This document shows positions 24,289 through 32,223 of a DNA stretch of 36,101 nt, one piece after another. The stretch's first letter is position 1, and each line of letters starts with the position of its first letter. The position numbers and the translations under genes are program-made. This DNA comes from a bacterium (GTDB taxonomy: Bacteria; Patescibacteriota; Patescibacteriia; SG8-24). Where the stretch lies: the NCBI GenBank assembly GCA_023246195.1, contig JAHFIW010000003.1, forward strand, positions 1 to 36,101, in the 5' to 3' direction. Under the pieces are notes generated by a model. The model was not told the DNA's origin and made no database searches. It saw nothing but the letters and a program-made list of their open reading frames with translations.

Positions 24289-26577
24289 ATGAAAAATAAG
24301 ACGTTCATTCGCATGATGGTTGCGGCGGTAGTTGTGGCGTTCGCCATGACCGGATTCCTGGTGCACGAGATGAGGGAAACGGCAAAGCGGGCGCAACGGA
24401 TCAACGACGACCTGGACCGCACGCAAAAAGGTCTCGACAAGACGGCCAAAGAGATGGACGAAGTCACGCGCGCGCTCGAGGCTCAGCGCCGGCACATCAA
24501 GGTGCTGGTGACGCCGTTCGAAAACGACGCGGCGGCACGTTCACTCTCGGCACTGTCACTCGGGATTCCGGCGCACATTGCCGAGCGTCTCGAGGACGAC
24601 CCCGACGTGGAGCCGCTCAACGGACCGTTGGTGCTCACCGAGGCGCAGGCACAGCTGGTCTCGCCGCTCGGCAAGGACTACGACTTGGCAAAGGCCAACC
24701 AGTTGGCGGTGTCTCGCGGCGCCACCCATTTTCTCACCGGCCGTTTTAGCGGTCAGGTGTGGGCGTGGACGTTCGAGGCGACGCTCTACAGGGCCGGCTC
24801 TTCCGGACCGACGTTGGTCGGGACGGGGAAGGCCCTCGGCGATCTCACCGACTTGGCGATGACCTCCACGGGAAAATCCGTTCGCACCAATTCGGCGGCG
24901 AACATCTTTTCCCTGATGGGCAAGGCAGTCGACGGGGCATTCACGGCATCGGGCTTCGCGCTCGCGCCGGCCACGTCCAAAGCCATCGCCACGCCGCCGA
25001 CGTCGGACGCCTTCGCCTTCCTCAAGTTGGCGCGCGCCTACGTTCGTTACTTCGGCAGCGTGCAGAATGACGGCGTGGGCGATACGGCCATCGGCCTCGC
25101 CAAAGTGGCGGCCGTCATCGACCCCAAGCAGGCAGAAGCGCAGCGACTCTACGCCGCGCTGCTGCTGCAGGGCGATCAGCTCAAGCTGGCACGCATCCAT
25201 TACGAGTTCGCCATCGAGAGCCGTCCCGGGGACGTGCGTTCGCTGGTCGCCCTCGGCAAGCTGGAGCTCGACGCCGACAACCCGGACATCGCCGCCGGTT
25301 ATCTGAAGCGCGCCACCGAAGTCCGACCGGGCGACGGCGATCCCTTTTACTGGTACGCCACGGCCCAGCTCAGGCTCGGCAAGTCCGACGACGCGATTGC
25401 CTCGCTGGAAAAGGCGCGCACCCTCCAATGGTGGCACGCTGACGCCCGCAAGGAACTCGCCAACCAGTACGCCAGCCGTCATCGCTACCGCGAGGCCGCT
25501 GCCGAACTGGACGTGGTGGCCAACCGCATCCTGACCAACGACACCGCTCCGGTGTTCCTGGAAGCCGCCTGCCTTCGTGCGGCGGACGATCGGAACGCCG
25601 CGCGTGACGTGCTCGGCAAGGCGGCCGCGCGCTTTCCCAAGGAGGCGCGGATGCACAAGTTCCGCGGAGACCTCTTCCTGCACGACGGCGACGTCGCTGC
25701 GGCGAACGCGGAATACCGTGAGGCCGCGCGCATCGATCCGACCGACGCGCGCATGCAAGCCACGCTCGACGGCGCCGCCAAGGGCGCGGTTCCGCTCGGC
25801 GGCGATACGCTCATTCTGACCATCGGGTCCGCTACGGACGACGCTGTCTCCGTCGAGACCGCGCGCTCGGGCTTTCAGAAGGCGGTCAACGACGCCATCG
25901 CCGACTTGCACTACAATGCCGAGAAGGCCTGCAAGGACGGCGGTTCGTCATCATCGGCACTCCTTGCCCAGCAGTTGGGCAAGCAGCATCAGGAAGTCGG
26001 CGCGCGCTTCGTCACCGCATCCGCGCGCATCTCGCGGGCGCTGCATGACGGCGAAGGCGCCGCATTGACCCCCGACGAGACCATTGCCGCCGGCAAGGTC
26101 ATCGAAGGTTCCGCCGCATCGCAGGCGGACGCGCGCGAAATGCGCGGGCAGTACGTCTCGGTGTTCGTCCCGTTGTACAAGCGCTACAAGTGCGAAACCT
26201 ACGACGGCCCGCTGACAGCTGCCACCGTGGAAAGCGTCGACAGGCGCGACGCCGACAGGCAGGTCATCCTGCCGCCCGTGGCGGTACCTCCGACGCTGAT
26301 GTCCTTCAGTCCCCAAATCGACGTCGAGCAGGGGAGGGTCATCCGCTTCATCGTGGACAACAGGGACGGCAGCAAGGAGCAGGTCCTTACTGTCGACGAC
26401 AGGGAATTCGGAACGGTGCTTCCCGGTCAACAGATGACGTTCTCGACGCAGTTCGGGTATCATCGCCTCTGCCTGCTCCCCAAGGGCGGCAAATGCGGGG
26501 ATGTTTCCACGCTGCGAGTCCCGTTCCTTCACGAAGGCTGGACCATCCGGGTCCGTAACGCCAAATCGGCCAAGTAG
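24289..26577 (+). CDS. Large membrane-anchored TPR protein with a TolB-N-like domain
   Basis: I start at ATG 24289 because AAGGAG (24273-24278) is 10 nt upstream; a GTG at 24283 is possible but too close. The N-terminus (FIRMMVAAVVVAFAMTGFLV) is a membrane anchor, followed by a coiled coil of about 45 residues. Next comes a domain (IKVLVTPFENDAAARSLSAL, then RGATHFLTGRFSG) with the 'VLPFEN ... lGa.yvltG' layout of TolB-N/FlgO-type domains. From about 240 to 500 lie helical TPR-like repeats (AQRLYAALLLQGDQLKLARI, ALGKLELDADNPDIAAGYLK, PFYWYATAQLRLGKSDDAIA). The C-terminal 130 residues are beta-rich and contain a Cys pair (LCLLPKGGKCG). It is 762 aa. It probably scaffolds an extracytoplasmic complex; function unknown. 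Confidence 0.82.
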   Translation: MKNKTFIRMMVAAVVVAFAMTGFLVHEMRETAKRAQRINDDLDRTQKGLDKTAKEMDEVTRALEAQRRHIKVLVTPFENDAAARSLSALSLGIPAHIAERLEDDPDVEPLNGPLVLTEAQAQLVSPLGKDYDLAKANQLAVSRGATHFLTGRFSGQVWAWTFEATLYRAGSSGPTLVGTGKALGDLTDLAMTSTGKSVRTNSAANIFSLMGKAVDGAFTASGFALAPATSKAIATPPTSDAFAFLKLARAYVRYFGSVQNDGVGDTAIGLAKVAAVIDPKQAEAQRLYAALLLQGDQLKLARIHYEFAIESRPGDVRSLVALGKLELDADNPDIAAGYLKRATEVRPGDGDPFYWYATAQLRLGKSDDAIASLEKARTLQWWHADARKELANQYASRHRYREAAAELDVVANRILTNDTAPVFLEAACLRAADDRNAARDVLGKAAARFPKEARMHKFRGDLFLHDGDVAAANAEYREAARIDPTDARMQATLDGAAKGAVPLGGDTLILTIGSATDDAVSVETARSGFQKAVNDAIADLHYNAEKACKDGGSSSSALLAQQLGKQHQEVGARFVTASARISRALHDGEGAALTPDETIAAGKVIEGSAASQADAREMRGQYVSVFVPLYKRYKCETYDGPLTAATVESVDRRDADRQVILPPVAVPPTLMSFSPQIDVEQGRVIRFIVDNRDGSKEQVLTVDDREFGTVLPGQQMTFSTQFGYHRLCLLPKGGKCGDVSTLRVPFLHEGWTIRVRNAKSAK

Positions 26578-26586
26578 TTTGGCGCC

Positions 26587-26616
26587 TCCCCTGACATCAG
26601 TCGGGGGATTTTTTTT
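26587..26616 (+). terminator. Rho-independent terminator of the TPR gene
   Basis: A 9-bp stem (26587-26595 with 26600-26608, one G-T pair) and eight T. Confidence 0.9.
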
Positions 26617-26626
26617 GCCGAGCGCG

Positions 26627-26656
26627 TTGACAGTTTCGTACTTTCGGCGCTACCTT
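26627..26656 (+). promoter_or_regulatory. Promoter of the PBP gene
   Basis: TTGACA at 26627-26632, 18 bp, TACCTT at 26651-26656. The leader contains the inverted repeat GAGGAGgtCTCCTC at 26674-26687. Confidence 0.55.
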
Positions 26657-26739
26657 ATCGGGACGTTTCTGTGGAGGAGGTCTCCTCAAAAACACGCTCT
26701 TTATCAGAGGAAATCCTTCTTAATTGAAGGGAGAAAAAG

Positions 26740-29382
26740 ATGAAAGACATGGTCATTCGATTGGCTCGTCTGGCAGGGTGGCTTTTGGCTATCTGGCTTT
26801 TGGCGAAGTGGATTGTCGCTTCGGTCAACGGCGTTACGGGAAGTCCGTATCTCAGCTGGCCGGCAGCCGCGCTGTTCGTCATCGCCGCTTTGCTCGCCGG
26901 CCGGCCTTACATGGCGCGGGGCGTCGACCGAAGGGGGTGGCGGATTCGTGCCATGGCCAAGGTGAAGCGAAAGACTCGCCTTGCTCGGATGGTGCCGTGG
27001 CGACTCGTCAGGGTCACGCTGCCGGGAAAGCGCTTTGCGTTTTTTCGGACACTGGCGCTGACAATCGCCATGACGGTGGTGTTTGGAGCCGCCTCGATTC
27101 CGTACGTGCGGGCGAGGATCGCGGAAGGTCTTCCCAAAGACCTCTCGGCGCTCCTCAAATACAACCCGCCGGTCACTACGCGCGTCTACTCCGCGGACAA
27201 CGAGCTTATCTGCACGTTTACCAACGAGAACCGCGTACGCGTGCCGTTGACTGACGTGCCAAAGCACGTGCAGCAGGCGTTCATCGCGGCCGAGGACAGG
27301 GACTTCTACAGTCATGGCGGCATCGACCCGGTTTCCATCGTACGCGCCGCGACGGTCAACTACCGCAGCGGGGCCACCAGGCAGGGGGCATCGACGCTCA
27401 CTCAGCAGGTGGTCAAGCAGGTCGTTCTTCATGACAATGCCAAGACGATCGCGCGTAAAATTCGCGAAATCGTGCTTGCGGTCGACGTAGAGCACCTGAT
27501 GACCAAGGACGAAATCCTCGAGGTCTACCTGAATCACGTCTTCCTCGGCCATAACGCTTACGGCGTTCAGGCCGCGGCGCAGGCGTACTTCGGCAAGGAC
27601 GTGAAGGACCTGACCTTGGGCGAGGCGGCGATGCTCGCGGGACTTCCGCGCGCGCCGTCACACGACTCGCCGTTCAGCCATTACGACCGCGCTCGCGTTC
27701 GCCAAGCCTACGTGCTCGGTCAGATGGTCAACGCGGGATTCGTCACGCAGGCGCAAGCCGACGCGGCGCTTCACGAGGAAATTGCCATCATCTACCGCGA
27801 GGACGCCCTCAATCACACGGCCGCTCCGTATTTCTGCGACCATGTGCGACGGGAGCTCAAGCGGATGTTCGGCAACGAGGCCATCTTCGAAAAGGGCCTG
27901 ACCGTGCAAACCACCCTCGACATGCGCATGCAGCGCGCGGCCGAGTCGGCGGTACGACGCGGGCTCATCGACCTGGAACGGCGCATCGGTTTCAACGGGC
28001 CCGAAGGAAAGGACCCGAAGTATGCCGGCTGCACCGGACCGGCTGAAGGTATCGTCGACGGCGTCATCGACATGGCCAGAGTGGCCGGCGTCGGCGGCAC
28101 GCCAAGCGTCTGCGTCAAAGGCACGGTCTATCCGATCTATGCCGAAGATGCCGATCGCATCGCCACGTGGGAGAAAAGCTCCTCAAAGAAACTGGCGGTC
28201 GGCGACCTCATGTCCGTGCAGATCGCGACCATCGCGCCCGATCCCGTTTCGAAGGGCGCGACGGACAAGGTCGGAGCGCCTGTCGTGGCGCCGGCATCCG
28301 CGAAGCGCTACGCCATCTCGGCGCGACGTACCAGCGGACCGGGTCATCCCGACGCGCTGCAGGCCGCGCTTATCGCAACGGACCCGCATACGGGTGAACT
28401 CAAGGCCTACGTCGGCGGCTATGATTTCGTCGAGAGCCAGTTCGACGCCGCTTCCATGGCACATCGTCAGCCCGGATCGTCGATCAAGCCGTACGTCTAC
28501 CTGACCGCGCTCGCGCACGGACTCAAAGTGGACGATGTCGTCATCGATGCGCCGTTCTGCTACCCGTCCGCTTCCGGTATCTGGTGTCCCCAAAACTACA
28601 AGAGTCCGTTTGGCGGAGATCAGTATTACGGTCGCATCGGTTTGCGCCGGGCGTTGGCGCTGTCTCTCAACTCGGTCTCGGTGCAGCTGGCCAACAGGGT
28701 CGGCATCGAGGAAGTCATCCGCACCATGCGTGCGCTTGGCATCACCTCGCCATTGCCGCGCGTGCTCCCGCTGGCCATCGGCGCCGCCGAGCTCACGCCG
28801 TGGGAACACACGTTCGCCTATACGTCGCTGGCTGCCGGCGGAAAAAAGCTTCCGCGTCATCCCGGTTCGGAAGACGCGGGCATCTTCATTCGCAGCGTCG
28901 TCGACGCTTCGGGTAAGGATCTCTACCGCTACGTGCCGGTACCTCGCGAGCAATGGCCGCAAGCGGTCAATGCCGGCGATGCCTATTGCATGACGTACCT
29001 GATGAAGGGCGTCGTGGAACAGGGTACCGGTCATCGCGTTCAGGAGCTGCAGCGTCCGGCTGCGGCCAAGACGGGAACTACCAACGATTTCCGCGACACG
29101 TGGTTCATGGGTTTTACCAATGACCTCGTGGTGGGAGTCTGGGTCGGGCGCATGACGCCGCAGCCCATCGTCAAGGAGGCAACCGGCGGTTCCGTGGCCC
29201 TCCCCATCTGGTTGGCTGCGGTAAAGGAGATGCATCCGCATACGCCGCCTCGGGACTTCAGCGTCCCAGATGACGTCATGCTCGTGCATAGCGTCTGGGA
29301 AGCGGACATGATCCCTTACCAGCGCGGACGTCTTCCTTATCAGCTCCTCGGAGGAAGCGGTAATACGGGAGACCTCAAGTAA
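26740..29382 (+). CDS. Class A penicillin-binding protein (glycosyltransferase + transpeptidase)
   Basis: The enzyme polymerises lipid II and cross-links peptides. The GT51 domain has EDRDFYSHGGID (185-196) and GASTLTQQVVKQ; the transpeptidase has the SxxK motif SSIK (580-583), SLN (642-644) and KTGT (777-780). AGGGAG near 26726 supports the start. The 880-aa protein is longer at its N-terminus than typical PBP1A: hydrophobic segments at about 10-30 (LARLAGWLLAIWLLAKWIV), 38-55 (LSWPAAALFVIAALLAG) and 100-120 (FFRTLALTIAMTVVFGAASI) suggest three membrane spans rather than one, with a basic loop between spans two and three. About 100 residues (430-530) between the two domains form a linker with two cysteines. 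A terminator follows. Confidence 0.95.
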   Translation: MKDMVIRLARLAGWLLAIWLLAKWIVASVNGVTGSPYLSWPAAALFVIAALLAGRPYMARGVDRRGWRIRAMAKVKRKTRLARMVPWRLVRVTLPGKRFAFFRTLALTIAMTVVFGAASIPYVRARIAEGLPKDLSALLKYNPPVTTRVYSADNELICTFTNENRVRVPLTDVPKHVQQAFIAAEDRDFYSHGGIDPVSIVRAATVNYRSGATRQGASTLTQQVVKQVVLHDNAKTIARKIREIVLAVDVEHLMTKDEILEVYLNHVFLGHNAYGVQAAAQAYFGKDVKDLTLGEAAMLAGLPRAPSHDSPFSHYDRARVRQAYVLGQMVNAGFVTQAQADAALHEEIAIIYREDALNHTAAPYFCDHVRRELKRMFGNEAIFEKGLTVQTTLDMRMQRAAESAVRRGLIDLERRIGFNGPEGKDPKYAGCTGPAEGIVDGVIDMARVAGVGGTPSVCVKGTVYPIYAEDADRIATWEKSSSKKLAVGDLMSVQIATIAPDPVSKGATDKVGAPVVAPASAKRYAISARRTSGPGHPDALQAALIATDPHTGELKAYVGGYDFVESQFDAASMAHRQPGSSIKPYVYLTALAHGLKVDDVVIDAPFCYPSASGIWCPQNYKSPFGGDQYYGRIGLRRALALSLNSVSVQLANRVGIEEVIRTMRALGITSPLPRVLPLAIGAAELTPWEHTFAYTSLAAGGKKLPRHPGSEDAGIFIRSVVDASGKDLYRYVPVPREQWPQAVNAGDAYCMTYLMKGVVEQGTGHRVQELQRPAAAKTGTTNDFRDTWFMGFTNDLVVGVWVGRMTPQPIVKEATGGSVALPIWLAAVKEMHPHTPPRDFSVPDDVMLVHSVWEADMIPYQRGRLPYQLLGGSGNTGDLK

Positions 29383-29389
29383 ACGAAGG

Positions 29390-29416
29390 CCCATCGCGCT
29401 TGCGATGGGTTTTTTT
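29390..29416 (+). terminator. Rho-independent terminator of the PBP gene
   Basis: CCCATCGC-GCTT-GCGATGGG hairpin followed by seven T. Confidence 0.92.
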
Positions 29417-29427
29417 ATTAGGCGTGC

Positions 29428-29459
29428 AAAAAAAGACCCCGTGCATGATGCACGGGGTC
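29428..29459 (-). terminator. Rho-independent terminator of the 29482-29814 lipoprotein gene
   Basis: On the minus strand an 11-bp perfect stem (GACCCCGTGCA and complement, 29449-29459 and 29435-29445) with a 3-nt loop, then seven T. Confidence 0.92.
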
Positions 29460-29481
29460 AAGTCCGCTTCCGTTGCGCAGA

Positions 29482-29814
29482 TTACTGCGCCTTCTCCTTG
29501 GCCTGGATGTCGAGTTGGTCCGGGTCGCCGACGTTCTTCGCCGAGTGCTTCTCGACGTAATCGGGCGCCGGATCCACGATCCACTCGGGGTGGATGCCGA
29601 TGCCGGGATCGCAGGACGGTCCCGGGCAGTGGCTCTGCCACGGGGGAGTGAACGGCGCGCCGCTCGCGCTGGGATTCGGGCTGCTTGCCGACCAGCCGAT
29701 CGGGCCGCCGGATGCGGGGGCCGCATCGTCCTGCTGTTGCGGGTCGGCACCGGCGCACCCGAGTGCGGAAACCAGCAAACCGACCGAGAGGACCGCTAAC
29801 GCTTTCGTTTTCAT
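29482..29814 (-). CDS. Small lipoprotein, 110 aa
   Basis: The signal peptide MKTKALAVLSVGLLVSALGC ends at Cys20 with a plausible lipobox (SALGC). The mature part is rich in Pro, Ser, Gly and Asp, with a Cys pair (SHCPGPSCDPG) and a C-terminal charged stretch ending AKEKAQ. It is likely a flexible surface lipoprotein. GGGAG lies just upstream of the ATG, at short spacing. No family recognised. Confidence 0.82.
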   Translation of the reverse strand: MKTKALAVLSVGLLVSALGCAGADPQQQDDAAPASGGPIGWSASSPNPSASGAPFTPPWQSHCPGPSCDPGIGIHPEWIVDPAPDYVEKHSAKNVGDPDQLDIQAKEKAQ

Positions 29815-29893
29815 TTCTCCCTACCTTTTCCTTTCGAAATTTCGAATGAACTGACTGAGACCGGGTGTCGTCGCACGGTGTGCACGACAGTAA

Positions 29894-29922
29894 AAAATAG
29901 CACATTTTAGACCCCTTGTCAA
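29894..29922 (-). promoter_or_regulatory. Promoter of the 29482-29814 lipoprotein gene
   Basis: On the minus strand, TTGACA (29922-29917), 17 bp, TATTTT (29899-29894). It is one of the best sigma70-type matches in the window. Confidence 0.7.
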
Positions 29923-29960
29923 CAGTCATGGCGTAAGGGTCGTACCACGTCTTTCCCAAT

Positions 29961-29985
29961 AAAAAAGCCTGATGTTCATCAGGCT
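29961..29985 (-). terminator. Rho-independent terminator of the 30017-30598 gene
   Basis: On the minus strand an 8-bp stem (AGCCTGAT and complement, 29978-29985 and 29966-29973) and a T run. Confidence 0.85.
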
Positions 29986-30016
29986 GGCATGAGGGGGAGC
30001 GAAAGAATGGAATCGG

Positions 30017-30598
30017 TCAGGAAGGTTCGGGGCATCGGATGGTGAAAAAGACGACGAGAAGGACGGCTGCCGACGACGACGCGACGGTAAGCAGTACCGG
30101 TAAGGATCCTTTGCATCCGAGACAGGCGATTCCGCACGCTGCCGCCGTGGAAAGGAATGCCATGACTTCCGGCTGAAGACCGAATTGGCGCCGCGACATG
30201 GCACAGAGGAGCGCGATGATGCCCACGGCGAACGCGATCGGCAACGTGCCGCCGAGGCCGTAATGCCCACCGTGTGACCGCAGGAACTCGATCAGCGCCC
30301 ATCCCGTTCCGAGAGCGAACGCGGAGAGGCCGACGTACATCGCTGAGACGCTCATGGCCATGAACGCATCGAAACGCGGGCCCGGTGAAATCCGTCGCGC
30401 CGACGTCATGAGCATGATGCCCAGAAAGGACGGCACGATGAGCACTCCGCTCGTGAGTATCGCGGCAGTCAACCTGTTGCCGTCGTACGCGACGAGGCAG
30501 GCGGCGAATGCGGCGCAGCACAGCGCGAGAGGAGAACACACGACGATGCTCGCCCTCTGTAAGAGCGAGAGCGATGACAACTGACTGATGGACTTCAT
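30017..30598 (-). CDS. Integral membrane protein, 193 aa
   Basis: GGAGG upstream on the minus strand fixes the start. About six hydrophobic helices are visible: IVVCSPLALCCAAFAACLVA, LTAAILTSGVLIVPSFLGIM, FMAMSVSAMYVGLSAFALG, TLPIAFAVGIIALLCAM, VMAFLSTAAACGIACLG and VLLTVASSSAAVLLVVFF. Loops are short. Several cysteines lie in the helices. No transporter or enzyme motif is seen, and I do not recognise the family. Confidence 0.82.
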   Translation of the reverse strand: MKSISQLSSLSLLQRASIVVCSPLALCCAAFAACLVAYDGNRLTAAILTSGVLIVPSFLGIMLMTSARRISPGPRFDAFMAMSVSAMYVGLSAFALGTGWALIEFLRSHGGHYGLGGTLPIAFAVGIIALLCAMSRRQFGLQPEVMAFLSTAAACGIACLGCKGSLPVLLTVASSSAAVLLVVFFTIRCPEPS

Positions 30599-30633
30599 GT
30601 GACCTCCATTGGCCGATAAAATGACCAGCCGAA

Positions 30634-30662
30634 ACCATACCTACGACGCGCTGCCGAGTCAA
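30634..30662 (-). promoter_or_regulatory. Promoter of the membrane protein gene
   Basis: On the minus strand, TTGACT (30662-30657), 17 bp, TATGGT (30639-30634). Confidence 0.6.
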
Positions 30663-30712
30663 CACGCTGTCGAACGGTGAAGGCGAAACCTCCGGCGTGG
30701 CGCCTTGCCCCG

Positions 30713-30749
30713 TTGACAAAATGCCCAATCGTGCCAAGCTGGGCATAAT
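30713..30749 (+). promoter_or_regulatory. Candidate regulated promoter of the paralogue pair
   Basis: A perfect TTGACA (30713-30718) and a CATAAT (30744-30749) are 25 bp apart, too far for a standard promoter. The inverted repeat ATGCCCA-N12-TGGGCAT (30721-30727, 30740-30746) fills the gap and could be an operator. Confidence 0.4.
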
Positions 30750-30792
30750 CGTTCTTTGCCTGTCCAAAAGGCACTACAAATGGAGAAGTACA

Positions 30793-31455
30793 ATGAAAAC
30801 GCACGTTAGCGGATCTATCGCCATACTGGAGGGTCCCAAGTTCGACTTCCGCAGGGTCGTTGCCGCACATGAATCGGTGCTCGACACGATTCTCGAGAAT
30901 TCCGGCCCCGTGAAGATCGCGGTGGACATGTCCAAGGGTCGCAACCGCATCGACTGGCCGGTTCCCGGCAAAAGGATTGCCATGCAGTTATGGGACGGTC
31001 TCAAGAATCTGCATGATGCCGACTCTCGGTCGCTCATCGTGCTCGGTCAGGACATCACCGTGCAGGTGCGACTGCTCGGCATTACGTGGGTCATTCAGGA
31101 TGCCGAGACGGGAGCGCTGAAGCTGCACGACGGCAGCGACGTAGCGCGCATCAATCCCGCACCGGTCATCAGCGTGCTTGGTCCGTGGGACGAAGCACGC
31201 CAGGTGTTCCGCCTGCTGTCCGGGGCGCGAGTGGATCGCATTGCGGACCTGTGCAACGGGCCGCTGGCGCATCTCGGGCTGAAGTTCGAGCGTTTGAGCG
31301 TCTCGACCCATCAAACCAGGAAGTCCGACCTCACCGACTACGTGCGGATCCATTTCCCGCACGACAGCCGGTATGGCGCCGGGCGGGGTCTCATCACCGT
31401 TCGTTGCGTCTCGTCGGACGGACGCGAACCGGATCCAACCAGCGTGGAGAACTGA
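30793..31455 (+). CDS. Hypothetical protein A of a tandem paralogue pair, 220 aa
   Basis: GGAG 8 nt upstream supports the start at 30793 (MKTHVSGSIAILEG). Shared features with the next gene include KFDFRRVVAAHESVLDT, IDWPVPGK, TWVIQDAETGALKLHDG, and a C-terminal FPHDSRYGAG with VRCVSSDG. It has two or three cysteines and no signal peptide or membrane segment. No family recognised. Its stop is 1 nt before the ATG of the second paralogue, so they are translated from one mRNA. Confidence 0.85.
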   Translation: MKTHVSGSIAILEGPKFDFRRVVAAHESVLDTILENSGPVKIAVDMSKGRNRIDWPVPGKRIAMQLWDGLKNLHDADSRSLIVLGQDITVQVRLLGITWVIQDAETGALKLHDGSDVARINPAPVISVLGPWDEARQVFRLLSGARVDRIADLCNGPLAHLGLKFERLSVSTHQTRKSDLTDYVRIHFPHDSRYGAGRGLITVRCVSSDGREPDPTSVEN

Positions 31456-31456
31456 G

Positions 31457-32125
31457 ATGCTCTTTGCAAAAAAGGCAGCGCCGCCGGTCATCGGCGGCGC
31501 TACGCCGATCTTCGGTAAAAAGTTCGACCTCGTACGCGTACTCTTCGCCTACGAACAGCTGTTCGATACGCTGACCGCCAAGTTCGGCAACGGCCGATCC
31601 AGGGTCTCTGCCCGATCGCCCGGCCTCGTCGACGGCGTCGACTGGCCGTATCCCGGAAAGGCCGGAGCCGTCGCGGCTTGGAAGGGGTGGTCCTGCGGTT
31701 TCGATGCCGTTGGAGAAGAAGCCGCTCACCAGGTCGGTCCCGTGAACGCCAAGGCCTACGTGCTTGCCAAGGGCTGGACCGTCTACGATCCCGTCAAAGG
31801 AACGCACACCTTGCATGACGGCAGGCCGCTCAAGGCCCTCGACACTGCTCCGGTCGTGGAAATCTACGGACGAAGCAGAGGCGAAGATGCATGCGGCATG
31901 AACGAGGTCCTTGCCGAAAAAGTCCGAGGCGTCATCGTCAGCGACCTTGCCAAGTTCGGATTCACCTACACTACCTCCTCGTTCTCTCGTTCCGATAACG
32001 GCGTCGAAATCGTCGGCATGATCTCATTCCCGCACTCCATCTACGGAGCGGGGGAGGATTGGCTCCGAGTGCGATGCGTCGGGCTGGACGGGAGCGAAGT
32101 ACGATCGGCGTTAGGCGGGAATTAG
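31457..32125 (+). CDS. Hypothetical protein B of a tandem paralogue pair, 222 aa
   Basis: GTGGAG upstream gives a Shine-Dalgarno 8 nt before the ATG at 31457. It aligns along its length with the previous gene: KFDLVRVLFAYEQLFDT, VDWPYPGK, GWTVYDPVKGTHTLHDGRP and FPHSIYGAG with VRCVGLDG. By eye perhaps a quarter to a third of residues are shared, so the duplication is old. It has a short N-terminal Ala/Pro-rich lead. Soluble, cytoplasmic, function unknown. The pair may form a heterodimer. A terminator follows. Confidence 0.85.
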   Translation: MLFAKKAAPPVIGGATPIFGKKFDLVRVLFAYEQLFDTLTAKFGNGRSRVSARSPGLVDGVDWPYPGKAGAVAAWKGWSCGFDAVGEEAAHQVGPVNAKAYVLAKGWTVYDPVKGTHTLHDGRPLKALDTAPVVEIYGRSRGEDACGMNEVLAEKVRGVIVSDLAKFGFTYTTSSFSRSDNGVEIVGMISFPHSIYGAGEDWLRVRCVGLDGSEVRSALGGN

Positions 32126-32135
32126 GTTCGGTGTT

Positions 32136-32163
32136 GACCTCCCGGTAATGGGGGGTCTTTTTT
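32136..32163 (+). terminator. Rho-independent terminator of the paralogue pair
   Basis: An 8-bp stem (GACCTCCC at 32136-32143 with 32150-32157, one G-T pair) and six T. Confidence 0.85.
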
Positions 32164-32169
32164 ATTGCC

Positions 32170-32198
32170 TTGACGCGCTACCGTACGTACGTTACTTT
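32170..32198 (+). promoter_or_regulatory. Promoter of the NrtR-type gene with a palindrome in the spacer
   Basis: TTGACG at 32170-32175, 17 bp, TACTTT at 32193-32198. The spacer contains the perfect palindrome CGTACGTACG at 32182-32191, well placed for an operator. A second site, CACTAAGTG at 32211-32219, lies just before the start codon. Confidence 0.55.
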
Positions 32199-32223
32199 GT
32201 GTATTACTAACACTAAGTGATAG

